A DNA stretch of 64,000 nt from Roseivivax jejudonensis (GCF_900172265.1 NZ_FWFK01000008.1:62001-126000), one strand, 5' to 3'. Counted from the stretch's first letter, positions 26,379 through 35,680 are shown. Numbers and translations are program-made. Notes: generated by a model not told the origin, from the letters alone.

Positions 26379-28112
26379 TCATGCGGCGAGCAGATCTCGG
26401 CGATACACCAGCCCTCTCGCCAACCCGATCTTCATGGCAGGCGTTGCGCCGCTCCGGTCCGAGGCGGGCAGCATGTAGTTGTGGTAGAAGCGCAGGATGT
26501 TCGCGACGCGCGGAAACATGGCCGGCTCGTAGATGCTGTAGGCATGCCAGATGCGGCCCGCGTTCGCGCGGGTCGGAATGCCCCGCTCGAACCCCGCAAC
26601 GCGCCGCCGGGCAAAATTGAAGTAGGCATCGACAGGGTGAATCGAGGCTCGGCACAGCACGTCCGCCAGCTCCAGGAAGCCGTGCTGGCCGAGATCGGTC
26701 CTCAGCCGGATCGTCTTTTCCGGCTCCGCCTTGGTGTGGAACGGCCAGCGCAGGCCCTCACGCATCAGCAGGTCTCCTCTCGCTGCCGGGTCGAGCTCAC
26801 CGAGCCGGTCTTCGAGGACGGCCGCGACGAGGGCCTGCAGCTCGGGCACATCGTGCCTCGCGACGGTGTCGGCCACGGCCGCCTGATGCTCCTCCAGCAG
26901 CTCGCGGCGAACCTTCCGGCCCCGATCAGCATATTCGTTGCGAAGATCGTTCGTCATACCCTTGGTGAAGCTCACCTCGGCGATGTCCACACGCCGCTCT
27001 GCGACTTCGGGCTGGAAGATCGCCGAGGTCGCCGCGGCCAGCCCGGCTTCGGCATCGAGACAGAAGAGCGCGCGCTCGAAATCCTGACCAAGCAGTTTTT
27101 TCACAAGCATCATGTGCGCGTGCATGAAGATGTCTGTGCGCACGCGGGATCCTGTTCCGGGCAATCTCCACTGGCCGCCAACGGCCAGGTCGTCTTCCGA
27201 AAAGATCGCGCGGTTCATTCGCAACAGGCCGGCTTCATACTCCCGCGCCGACCAGAGACGCGCCTGCCGGCGCATCGACCGCGGGAGTGCGAAGTCGCCG
27301 GACTGGATCATCTCCTCGTCCACGCGTTTGGGCGAAACGGACGGATCGTAGTCGACCGTGGCCGCCATGATGAACTGGCTGCCCTGATGCACCGTCGCCA
27401 TGTGAAGCAACGGGATCGTGCCGCGGCGCCGTTTGACCGGCCAGTTCACGAGGATGACCTGCGCATCGGTGGCGAAGCAGGGGGCCGAAGCCCGGAAGCA
27501 GTCTGCAAGGCGCTCTTCGCGCCGGGCGGCAAACTTGAGGCACTGCTCCTCTAGGAATTCGATCTTGTTGTAGATATGGCCGTAAGTGACGCCCAGCGTC
27601 TCCCGGATACGACTGATCGGCACCTTGTTGACCAATGATACCAGGATGTCGCCGGTTCGATCCGTCTTCTTGTGCCGGCGCGTCGGCGAGCCCTGCGAGA
27701 AGGTCGCCCTACAGATCTTGCACTGGTGCCGCTGGTCGCCCCGGGCAGTCCGTCCCGCGCCGCGGTAGGCACTTGGAGCAAGGGCCAGCGGGAGGTCGAA
27801 GTTCGGACAGGACGCGGTCCGGCAGGACGGGAAAAACTTTTTCCTATACTGACGGGACAGCCGGGAGTATTCCTCGGCGATAGCGGTGTTCGACTTGAGG
27901 ATGTTGAAGCCGTCGCATGCGGGGCACCGAAATGTTCGGTCTTCGCCGGAGCCAACCACCCGGCCGTGATCCTGGTCGCCACCGCGGCGTCCTCTGACAG
28001 AGAACGGGTGCGGAAGAAGCCCGAACCGGTCGCAATGCGGGTTGCGGCAGAAGTTGACGCTGAAGCCGCCGACCAGTCAGGGAAGGCGTATTTTCGGCGT
28101 CGAATAATTCAT
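26379..28112 (-). pseudogene. zinc-ribbon transposase-like gene with in-frame TGA
   Basis: The long frame has an N-terminal zinc region (FCRNPHC, then FRCPACDGF, CPNF, QCKIC), a helix-turn-helix (ISRIRETLGVTYGHIYNKIEFLEE), a probable RNase H-type catalytic region (CFATDAQVILVNWPVKRR; RALFCLDAEAGLAAA) and an IS-like C-terminus (FYHNYMLPASDRSGATPAMKIGLARG). From ATG at 28112 (MNYSTPKIRLP) the frame meets TGA at 28077-28079 and continues with LVGGFSVNFCRNPHC. A GTG at 27959 would give 526 residues without the first zinc pair. Either an early nonsense mutation or a start after the stop is possible. It lies next to hairpin element B. Confidence 0.6.
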
Positions 28113-28164
28113 CGAGACGTTCTTGGCGGCACCAACTCCTCAAATGTCAGTAATTCAAAGCTCG

Positions 28165-28190
28165 AGAGCCGCCCACTTGGGGGCGGCTCT
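28165..28190 (+). terminator. GC-rich hairpin, part of element B
   Basis: Stem AGAGCCGCCC / GGGCGGCTCT with a short loop, followed by GCGAATTTTC. It is terminator-like on the plus strand and lies just upstream of the conserved motif of element B and 82 bases before the XRE gene. Confidence 0.6.
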
Positions 28191-28231
28191 GCGAATTTTC
28201 AACATTTATCTGAGGGGCTGGGCCCGGTACC
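28191..28231 (+). repeat. hairpin-plus-motif element, copy B (motif part)
   Basis: TTTCAACATTTATCTGAGGG, then GCTGGG and GGTACC, directly after the hairpin at 28165-28190. It matches copy A at 23388-23446 in inverted orientation; the shared core TCAACATTTAYCTSAGGGGC has two differences. Confidence 0.6.
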
Positions 28232-28271
28232 ATCTCTTCAACCACTCGAACAGGACAAGGGGAATGCGATC

Positions 28272-28553
28272 ATGGGTGCAATTCGAGAACGCCTCCGCAA
28301 GACGCGGCCAGACGTCGAAGAGCAGCTTCTCCTCAACAAGGACAAACGCGCTCTGGCGCGGGTGGCAAGCCGGGCCCGAAAGCAACAGGGTTTGACCATT
28401 GATGCTTTGGCCGCTGCGAGCGGGCTGTCGGATGACGAGGTCCTCGCGATCGAGGCTCCGACCGGGGAACTGCCAAGCCTCAAGAGCCTATTTGCGTATG
28501 CCGAGGCTTGTGGCTTGAGGCTCAACATCAGTTTCGTTCCGGCGACTGAGTAG
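28272..28553 (+). CDS. XRE-family helix-turn-helix protein
   Basis: Small DNA-binding protein of 93 residues. ATG at 28272 follows AAGGGGAA. An N-terminal helical segment (MGAIRERLRKTRPDVEEQLL) precedes the helix-turn-helix ARVASRARKQQGLTIDALAAASGLSDDEVLAIE (residues 31-63), and the tail is GLRLNISFVPATE. This resembles HigA-like antitoxins or small regulators of plasmids and phages; no adjacent toxin gene is visible. It follows element B. Confidence 0.75.
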   Translation: MGAIRERLRKTRPDVEEQLLLNKDKRALARVASRARKQQGLTIDALAAASGLSDDEVLAIEAPTGELPSLKSLFAYAEACGLRLNISFVPATE

Positions 28554-29033
28554 TGTTCAAGGCACCTGTCGCCTGCATCTATTCATGAACAGGACGCAGA
28601 ATGTTAAAGATGGTACATTGGTTTGAGTGCTGCTGCGCGCTCAAATCTTTTTCCTGGCACTTTGCGAATGACCGACGAAGAGATACTCTATCTGTTTGCT
28701 AATGTTTTGAGATCGGTGCTCGCTACGATCGGACGCAAAATCGAATTTTGATATCTGTCGAGTCTTGGTGATTTCGAGGCCAATGTCGATACTTAACCAG
28801 CAACAAAAGGTAATATCGAAAGCACAGCTGCTGAGATGTTTTAAAACGTTTTGAGTGATGGCCCGAACTGAAAGTGTCGTGGATCACTTTCGAAGTGAAT
28901 AGACATCCACCAGATGCGCAGAAGATTCAAACTGTTTGGGACAGTTGTCAATTTTAGTAGGTGTACGAAAGATGCGATTGCGCTAGTGCTGGATAAACGT
29001 AAGAAGCCGATCGATCGGTGCGGCTTTCCAAGG
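28554..29033. other. intergenic region left of tniQ
   Basis: About 480 bases, AT-richer than the surroundings, with no gene. A hairpin AAGCCG...CGGCTT at 29004-29026 lies just past the tniQ stop and may terminate that gene. The left boundary of the Tn7-like element may be here, but I could not identify a terminal repeat. Confidence 0.5.
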
Positions 29034-30875
29034 CTAGTCCGCCCTCATCGCTCGTGCATCAGCGTAATCCCTCGAGAAAATCTGGCCGTTGGGTTGTGAT
29101 GGTGAATTGAAGCTCGTCAAACCTAACCTTCGGATTTCGGCTTCGATCGTCCGGCAGTTGACTCCGCGCTCTTTCGCAAGGCTTGTCACGGTAAAGAAGC
29201 GTTTGTGGAACGCTTCCGCATCCTCTCCAGTGATATAGTGCTGCTTTCTACCAGAAACGGGATTCTTTTGCTTCGTCGCCGGAGTATGTCCTTCAGCCAC
29301 GAACTTAGCGAAAGCTCCGTTCTCCCGTATTCCAATGCTTCTCGCGAATTCAGCCAACGTTGGTGGTCGTTTGTCCCTCAATTTCTGAACGAGAGCCTCA
29401 GGTACGAACACAGCTGCATAGCCCCAATATCTCGGATGTTTCCCAATCAGTTCAGTTCCAGCTTCAACGTGCTGAACGATGTCAGCCGGAGATATTCCAG
29501 ACAGTCTGGCGGCCGTGTGAATGTGGCACCATCCCTTCGAGTCGACGTTCAACGAAACCGCTTTAGACAGCAGGCGCTCCAACAGGCGCGCGCCGTCATA
29601 GGGTCGCCAAGGTCTATGGGCTGTGCCGACTTCCAGCGCAGGCTGAATCAATCCGCATGACATCATCGCCCGTAGTTGCGCCTTCGTCGCGTTGATCTGA
29701 GCCATGAATTCTCTTGTGGTGACCATGGTCCGGATGTCGGAAGTAATTTCGGATAGGTGTGACGCGGCGAACGTTTCATGAGAAGAATGTTGTTTGACCT
29801 CTTTAAGTAGCACGCCTCGCTCGATTAGGGCCTTTCTAAGGGTCCCTTGGTGAATGCCGCTTTCTGCGCTAGCCGAGCTAAGCGAGTGTAGGCGGCGTCC
29901 GGTGAGGGTTTTTCCGAGCACACATTCGCCAGGGCCGAAGGGCCATATACCCAAGATGACGTCCCTCAGAAGGTTCTGGAGTTCTGCAACTCCCTGTTTG
30001 TTTTCAAGATCCTGGGCGAGCCACGTGTAAAGACTTCCGTACGCGCCGCGCGGCCCCTTGCCCTTTTTGAATCCCGTTCGCCCAAGATCTCGCAGGACGT
30101 CGGTAGCATGGTACTTTCCCGCGTCCAGAACCTTGAACCCGAGAGCGCATGACTCCCGCTCCTTGGGTGACACAATTGGCGATGATGCGTCTACATGTTG
30201 ATCCCGAATTCGTCCTCCCAGGAGCCGGCAGAACGTGGCCGCACTATGGACCGGCAACTCGGCCAACCACGTGGCGTCTTCGCCGGTCTCCAAACGTTTG
30301 TCGAGCCAGGTGTCGTAGGCTGTCACGGGCACCGACAATGGCGTGAGCTCGCCCGACATCAGACGTGCCGAGACGTCGCGAAGCCGGGACGCGAGATCAT
30401 ACCGCCGCGAAGGCAAATTTTCCGACCAAATCGGAACGAGCGGACGGCCGTGGAATCGGCAAACAGCGACATGCCGCACTTGCCAATCGCCTCGCATAAT
30501 CATGCAGCGAACGGGCTCTTCCCCGGATGCTTCCGCGTCTTCCATTAGGCAGCATGGACATCCGCGGACGGTTGGATGTCGGATCGCGCGCGAGACCATT
30601 GTTTCTCCGCGGAACAACATTCGAACGTCGCCAAGCCTGCGTCCGGTCCAGGACACCAGCTCGTCAAGCTCGGCGCCTGTAAGATCACAGATCAAGCCGA
30701 TGTGCTCGATGGCGGCGTCATTGGTGTCAATGATCCTCTTGAACGACGTACCCATGTCGAACGCAAACTCGTTCGGAGTGACTCCATTCATCGACGCAGC
30801 CCGCGAAAGGAAGGACAGGAACGTTTCTCTTGAGGCTGGCCTCGGACGCCGTTTGAGAGTTTCTTTTGCAGCCAT
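29034..30875 (-). CDS. tniQ: TniQ/TnsD-family transposition targeting protein
   Basis: Target-selection protein of Tn7- and Tn5053-type transposons. From ATG at 30875 (MAAKETLKRRPRPASRETFLSFLSRAA) it is 613 residues; the frame runs up to 31109 but that part is AT-rich and not protein-like. The TniQ domain covers the first 160 residues with the zinc signature RGCPCCLMED...RGDWQVRHVAVCRFHGRPLVP. The long C-terminal half has at least two helix-turn-helix-like segments (HIHTAARLSGISPADIVQHVEAG; TVTSLAKERGVNCRTIEAEIRRLG), which could read a specific attachment site. It is divergent from the tnsABC-like operon. TnsD-like length suggests sequence-specific targeting; this is inference. Confidence 0.85.
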   Translation of the reverse strand: MAAKETLKRRPRPASRETFLSFLSRAASMNGVTPNEFAFDMGTSFKRIIDTNDAAIEHIGLICDLTGAELDELVSWTGRRLGDVRMLFRGETMVSRAIRHPTVRGCPCCLMEDAEASGEEPVRCMIMRGDWQVRHVAVCRFHGRPLVPIWSENLPSRRYDLASRLRDVSARLMSGELTPLSVPVTAYDTWLDKRLETGEDATWLAELPVHSAATFCRLLGGRIRDQHVDASSPIVSPKERESCALGFKVLDAGKYHATDVLRDLGRTGFKKGKGPRGAYGSLYTWLAQDLENKQGVAELQNLLRDVILGIWPFGPGECVLGKTLTGRRLHSLSSASAESGIHQGTLRKALIERGVLLKEVKQHSSHETFAASHLSEITSDIRTMVTTREFMAQINATKAQLRAMMSCGLIQPALEVGTAHRPWRPYDGARLLERLLSKAVSLNVDSKGWCHIHTAARLSGISPADIVQHVEAGTELIGKHPRYWGYAAVFVPEALVQKLRDKRPPTLAEFARSIGIRENGAFAKFVAEGHTPATKQKNPVSGRKQHYITGEDAEAFHKRFFTVTSLAKERGVNCRTIEAEIRRLGLTSFNSPSQPNGQIFSRDYADARAMRAD

Positions 30876-31577
30876 GAACAGCGAGAGCAAGTGATTGGGT
30901 GTGAAGTTCCTCCCGTACAGGAGCCAGAGTCCACGTAGCCATTCGGCAAAGCAAGGAAAAATTTTATCCGAGAAGCCGAAAGTCGGCGACAAGAATTTGC
31001 GAAAAAATGAGACAGAAAGTTTTTCGCAAAATCCAGAATCCAAAACTGAGCCAAGCGAGTCCAAGGAAAATATAGGAATTTCCATGGCTTGAAAGGGCGA
31101 GTGTCTCATTTGGGAATTTTCCGCGGAGTAAATTTACCTGCGGCCGATCGGTTTTTCGCAAATTTGGCGGTGGGAGGAATTCCGCTCGATCGAAAATAAG
31201 GCGCTCGACACACCGCAAAATTTGTGTATTTGAAAGAATCACTAGTTTTCGCAAGAACGTTGGAACGAGCAAGAGAAAGGGAGAAGTCAAGGAAAGTAAG
31301 GGCAAAACGAACAAAGCCCAGCCGTTGGCCCGGCTGAGCTTTGAGGATCAGAGCTTAGAGGTCCCGATCGAGTGTCTGAAGACGAGATAGCGTAACCGCT
31401 GATCTCGCGCAAGAGGTATTTTTCAGGCCTTCTCTGCTCCCCGTGGAGCTGCCGGACCTTGACGGGTGCGGCAGCACCCTCGGGCACATCCGAGAATATC
31501 TTCCGAGCGGTCACGACGACCGATGCTCGGTGATAACAACGGTTTTGCGCGGCCTGAGAGCCGCGAACGGAGAGAAC
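30876..31577. other. repeat-rich divergent region between tniQ and tnsA
   Basis: About 700 bases, lower in GC than either side, with no convincing gene. It carries several copies of TTTTCGCAAATT-like words: inverted at 30994-31005, direct at 31020-31031, 31151-31162, 31213-31223 and 31245-31255. A strong hairpin is at 31312-31343. In Tn7 the end next to tnsA holds several TnsB sites and overlaps the promoter, so these may be transposase sites or operators. Confidence 0.55.
31312..31343. terminator. 13-bp stem hairpin upstream of tnsA
   Basis: CAAAGCCCAGCCG pairs with CGGCTGAGCTTTG across a 6-base loop with one mismatch. On the minus strand it is followed by TTCGTTTTG, so it could terminate leftward transcripts or insulate the tnsA promoter. 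The role is inferred. Confidence 0.5.
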
Positions 31578-32351
31578 ATGCCTTCAGAAGATGATATATT
31601 CACGAGCGAGCTAACCTTCGAGTATCCTCCTGCTTGCTACGATACCGCACCGTTTGAGGCGGTTCCGCTAGCGAGCCCGACAGATCCGGATGAAGTCTAT
31701 CCAACCCACTTGAAAAAGGTCGAGCCCGGGAAGTCTTCGAGATCGTTCCGAATTCTCGCCACGATTCGCCCGCACCGGAAATCAATGCTCCAACAAGTTT
31801 GGTGCGCAAGTCAGGAGGAGTATGGGGTGTGCCTATGTCTTGCGGCGCATCCGGAAGTTGTGGGGCTGCGAGAACAGTTTGCAAGATTAAAGTACCGAAA
31901 ACCAAACGGAAGGCCAGGTTCGACACTGGTCGATTTCCTCTGCCTGAAGCGAGATGGAAGCCAAGTCTACGTTTCCGTAAAGTATCCTCAGAAGGCGCGG
32001 CGCGCGTCGTATCGCAGTGAAGTTGAGGAAATCGCGAGGCAGGCGATCACGTCTAGCTCCGAATCATTTGCGATCGCCTCCCGACAATGCTTCGGTTCTA
32101 GGTATTTGAAAAAAGCTCAAATGATCCACTACGTCCGGAAGGGATGGGATCCGGAGGCCGATAAGATTGTACTTCGTCAGGTACCGCCCGACACGAAACA
32201 ACGATCCATCGGAGAAGTCTTGGCCGGCTCCGATCTTGAGTATGGCCGCGCGTTTCGAGCCATAGCAAGATTGATCGGAGACGGAGATGTGCAGATCGGA
32301 TTCTACGACCCGATCGAAGATGCAACGAATTGCTGGAGAGCCTCGCTATGA
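31578..32351 (+). CDS. tnsA: TnsA-like transposon endonuclease
   Basis: Endonuclease subunit that nicks the 5' ends of Tn7-type elements so they move by cut-and-paste. ATG at 31578 (MPSEDDIFTSELTFEYP) has CGGAGAGAAC upstream; 257 residues. The N-terminal nuclease fold is recognised from CASQEEYGVCLCLAAHPEVVGLREQ (catalytic Glu in EEYG), STLVDFLCLKRDG (catalytic Asp) and VYVSVK (Lys), the E-D-(Q/E)xK order of TnsA. The C-terminal part (YLKKAQMIHYVRKGW...GRAFRAIARLIGDGDVQIGF) matches the winged-helix half. Its stop overlaps the next start (ATGA). It differs from Tn5053 and Tn402, which have no tnsA. Confidence 0.8.
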   Translation: MPSEDDIFTSELTFEYPPACYDTAPFEAVPLASPTDPDEVYPTHLKKVEPGKSSRSFRILATIRPHRKSMLQQVWCASQEEYGVCLCLAAHPEVVGLREQFARLKYRKPNGRPGSTLVDFLCLKRDGSQVYVSVKYPQKARRASYRSEVEEIARQAITSSSESFAIASRQCFGSRYLKKAQMIHYVRKGWDPEADKIVLRQVPPDTKQRSIGEVLAGSDLEYGRAFRAIARLIGDGDVQIGFYDPIEDATNCWRASL

Positions 32352-34588
32352 CGCGGTCACTTCCGGTAAGGCAACTCACGGACATGGACTACGCAGTCTT
32401 TGAGGGGCGCGATGTTCTTAGCATAACTCCGGAAAGGCACGGAGAGAGCACGGCGGTAACTCACTACAGGCTGGCGGTGAAGAATGAAATTGACGGCTTC
32501 GATGTCCGATTGTTTCAAGTAAATGAAGTGAGGGAATTAATTCAGGAGCAGAGGCTTCTTGTTGATTACGACTACTTCACGGAGGCGCGTCGAAGAGACC
32601 GAGAGGTTCGGAGTACGGGTGAACTGTACGGCGCCACAAACAAGGTGCGACGCGACGTTGGAAGAAAAGTCTTTCTCATGGAGAGGCTGGACCGCCTTCG
32701 TTTAGAAGGGTTGAATCTGACACGAGAGAGCGTCGACGAATTCCGTGTCTCCTTGGAAGTTGAATATGAGAAATATCAAGCTCAAGTTGAGCATGGCGTT
32801 AAAAAGGCAACCGCACAACATGCATTGAGGCGTCTACCTGCAAGTAGTACGCTTTTGGAATGGTATCGTAGATGGCGAAGTTCGGGAAGGAATCCCAACT
32901 GTTTTGTTTACAATGTCCGAAAGTGTAAAAATAAAACTCTTGAGAAAAGAATTGACGAAGCCAAGATCCAGCGTATCATATCGGAATGGGAGAGGTCGCC
33001 ATCACAAACAATTAAAGCGGCTGCAAAAAAAATCAATAATTTGGTGCTAAAAACGAATAGAGCTCGCAGGGAGCGAGGCAGAACGGACCTCATGCCGGAG
33101 CGATGCTTTCGGACTTACGAGAATTGGATCAAGGACCGTTCAGACCCTTTTTCCGCGACCATGCACAAGAAGGGGCGCGGGCGGGCAATTCAAAAGTTCG
33201 GAACCAGCGAAGGTGGCCGCACGGTTCGGATTCCCGGCGCCGAGGTCGAGTTCGACGCTTGGAATATTCACGCAGTTGTTCTGGACGTGAGCCGGGAGCG
33301 GTGGCTGACTATGACAGAGGCGGAGCGTGAGAAAGTGCCTCGTGTAAGACTATGGCTCGTCATAGCAATTGATGTAGCAACGCGTGTGGTATTGGGATTC
33401 TCAGTTTGTAAGAACCCAAACGCGGCTGCGTCGCTGGAAGCTCTGAGGCTCTGCTTCTTGGATAAGACTTACCTGCTCCGTGCGGCTGGACTCAATGATT
33501 CGGATGCCACCTGGAACTATTCGGTAAAGATGGCTGCAAGCGTTAGTGATTCCGGTTCTGAGTTCGGTAGAGAGCCGTTTGGCGGGCACCTGTTTATCGC
33601 GGCGCATAGAATAATGGGAATTACCTGCGCGACAACCCCAACTGCATCGCCATCGGCAAAACCTTATGTAGAGACCAGTTTCCGAACGTTTGACCTACTT
33701 GGTGTGAGAAACTGGCCGGGTGCAACCGGCAGTAATATTTCGGATCGGGGGGACAGGGATCCCTCCGCACAAGCATGTTTGACGCATGATGAGGTGCAGG
33801 AATTAATTATCCTCCACATTGCCGAATATCACAATCGTCCGCATAGCGGCTTGGATGGTATTACACCAGCAACAGCCTGGGAGAACGCGACCTCGTTGCC
33901 TGAGTATGACGACGAAGCAGCGCACTGCCCTGGTCGCATCAGAGAGGCTTGCGGCTACAAAGCGAAGGCAACGATCACGAAATATGGTATCAGGTATGAG
34001 AATAACCTCTATGTTAATGGGGATGTCAGAGACGAGCGCGTTCGACCCTATGGGAGTAGGAGCTCGTCTCGTAATGGGGAGGTTGATATCGTCGTAGATC
34101 CGTTTGATTTAGGCGCAATTTCAATTGTTACCGCCAAAGGACTTATCGGGATCCCCTGCATTGACAAAACAATGTGTGGAAAGTCGTTGCGCACCTGGCG
34201 GCGTGAGCGCATGGAGAAAAAGATAAAGTCGAATTTGGACGCTGAGAGGCGTTCAGGAGTGTTGTCGGGGGCGCGAGAAGCGTGGCGAAGTATCTTGTCT
34301 ATTGCGACCCAACGGATTGATGTCGGCCTCTCTGGATATTCTGACGGTGAGGTGATGTTGGAGAAAAATTTACTCTGGGTTGGGAAGGGGCAACACGAAG
34401 AACCTTATATCGGAAAGGATGAGGGGCGCGATCCGCTTGCCAACGGCTTCCGCGGCGACCTGGGCGAGGATACAACCCGTCCGAAGCGTAGTCCCCGAAA
34501 AAGTTCCTCCAAAGCTGAGGTCAAGTCTGATCCTTTATCGCGCTATCGCCGCAAGAGTTCGGATGATGGATCGAGGGGTCAGGAATGA
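32348..34588 (+). CDS. tnsB: TnsB/TniA-family DDE transposase
   Basis: Catalytic transposase of the Tn7/Mu/Tn5053 superfamily, 746 residues from MTRSLPVRQLTDMDYAV. The N-terminal DNA-binding domains cover about 1-290. The integrase core has VEFDAWNIHAVVLDV (first Asp) near residue 300, LWLVIAIDVATRVVLGF, VSDSGSEFGREP (second Asp) near 400, and KPYVETSFRTFDL (Glu) near 440, then YHNRPHSGLDGITP and a basic Ser-rich tail that may contact the ATPase. The gene overlaps tnsA and tnsC by 4 bases each (ATGA), so the three are one coupled operon. Confidence 0.92.
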   Translation: MTRSLPVRQLTDMDYAVFEGRDVLSITPERHGESTAVTHYRLAVKNEIDGFDVRLFQVNEVRELIQEQRLLVDYDYFTEARRRDREVRSTGELYGATNKVRRDVGRKVFLMERLDRLRLEGLNLTRESVDEFRVSLEVEYEKYQAQVEHGVKKATAQHALRRLPASSTLLEWYRRWRSSGRNPNCFVYNVRKCKNKTLEKRIDEAKIQRIISEWERSPSQTIKAAAKKINNLVLKTNRARRERGRTDLMPERCFRTYENWIKDRSDPFSATMHKKGRGRAIQKFGTSEGGRTVRIPGAEVEFDAWNIHAVVLDVSRERWLTMTEAEREKVPRVRLWLVIAIDVATRVVLGFSVCKNPNAAASLEALRLCFLDKTYLLRAAGLNDSDATWNYSVKMAASVSDSGSEFGREPFGGHLFIAAHRIMGITCATTPTASPSAKPYVETSFRTFDLLGVRNWPGATGSNISDRGDRDPSAQACLTHDEVQELIILHIAEYHNRPHSGLDGITPATAWENATSLPEYDDEAAHCPGRIREACGYKAKATITKYGIRYENNLYVNGDVRDERVRPYGSRSSSRNGEVDIVVDPFDLGAISIVTAKGLIGIPCIDKTMCGKSLRTWRRERMEKKIKSNLDAERRSGVLSGAREAWRSILSIATQRIDVGLSGYSDGEVMLEKNLLWVGKGQHEEPYIGKDEGRDPLANGFRGDLGEDTTRPKRSPRKSSSKAEVKSDPLSRYRRKSSDDGSRGQE

Positions 34589-35574
34589 GTGAAGATCGCA
34601 CTCAATTTGTTCTTTCCGAAGGCGCGCGGATTAGACTGGCGTCGGACACAAAAGCCCGCTTGGCTAGCTTGTTTTTTCCAACCGATGACTATCGAGAAGT
34701 GATGAAAAAGGTGTTTCAGGTCCTTCAGGCGCGCGAAGCGAGCATGGCGCTAGGACGTATGGTCGCCACCGGTGTCGTTGTTGTGGGTCCTTCGGGAGCT
34801 GGTAAGTCGAGATTGATCGAGGAGGTCGTAAAGGATTACGAGACCTTTGCATGTGGGGGAGTAGCGCAGAAATTCGGTACAAACATCGTGACAAGCGTAG
34901 TTCCGGGTAAAGCGTCGATCAAGGCGATGCTGGAACGGCTTCTCCGGGATCTTGGCTACCCAATTCAGCGAAATCTAAGTGAGAATGAACTTCAGTCCAG
35001 GTTGGTCTTCCAACTGAAGGAACAGCGCATCGCCGCGCTTCACCTTGATGAAGTTCAAGATGTAGGGCGACACCGAACGGACGATAGCTACGACCGATTC
35101 ACAAAAAAGTTCCGGAACCTTATGCAAGATCAGGATTGGCCGGTCTGTCTCATATTGTCCGCAACACCAGAAGTTAAGACGTTCATCAATCACGACCGAA
35201 CGCTGACGAGAAGGCTGCTTGCGCACGAGATGAACTCGCCCAAAATGAAGGACTCCGGGACGCTGAGGTGCGCTACGAATACCTTGCTCGCTGAAGCGGG
35301 GCTTCGAGATGTCGGGTTGCTCAGTTTTGACGGGTTCTTCGAGATCTTGAGGCACGCTGCTTGCGATTGTTTCGGTCAGTCGATTCATCTGACCATTCAG
35401 GCGATGGGTTTGGCTAAGGAGCAAGGCGCCGAACTCATTGATGCAGATCACTTCGCGGAAGCCTACTCTATCGAGACCAACTGCGCAGATGACCATAACC
35501 CTTTCATTGTTCAGGAGTGGCATCTCATCGATACACGCAAGGCGATGGAACGCGCGAGGCGCGAGGACCTCTAG
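34585..35574 (+). CDS. tnsC: TnsC/TniB-family AAA+ ATPase
   Basis: Transposition regulator that links the target selector to the transposase. 329 residues. Walker A is VVVGPSGAGKSRLIEE near residue 68, Walker B AALHLDEVQDVG near 150, a sensor region ICLILSATPEVK is read as VCLILSATPEVK near 185, and the arginine-finger segment RTLTRRLLAHEM is near 210. It matches the TniB/TnsC branch in length. It ends the operon and is followed by two hairpins, the second a strong intrinsic terminator. Confidence 0.92.
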   Translation: MSEDRTQFVLSEGARIRLASDTKARLASLFFPTDDYREVMKKVFQVLQAREASMALGRMVATGVVVVGPSGAGKSRLIEEVVKDYETFACGGVAQKFGTNIVTSVVPGKASIKAMLERLLRDLGYPIQRNLSENELQSRLVFQLKEQRIAALHLDEVQDVGRHRTDDSYDRFTKKFRNLMQDQDWPVCLILSATPEVKTFINHDRTLTRRLLAHEMNSPKMKDSGTLRCATNTLLAEAGLRDVGLLSFDGFFEILRHAACDCFGQSIHLTIQAMGLAKEQGAELIDADHFAEAYSIETNCADDHNPFIVQEWHLIDTRKAMERARREDL

Positions 35575-35601
35575 CTCGGTTCCGCTAGCCGGTTGGAGCT
35601 G

Positions 35602-35648
35602 ACCGGCATCAAGGCCGGCATTTTTCGCCCCTCGGGGCGATTTTTTTT
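35602..35648 (+). terminator. terminator of the tnsABC-like operon
   Basis: Two successive hairpins: CCGGC-loop-GCCGGC followed by TTTTT, then TCGCCCC-TC-GGGGCGA followed by eight T residues. This is a textbook rho-independent terminator 50-75 bases past the tnsC stop. Confidence 0.92.
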
Positions 35649-35680
35649 GACCTATCCGAATTTGAGGGCCGGTGCTGGGG

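Noticed and set aside
31287-31514. 75-residue minus-strand frame in the tniQ-tnsA gap
   Set aside because: It runs straight through the strong hairpin at 31312-31343 and has no ribosome-binding site or recognisable sequence.
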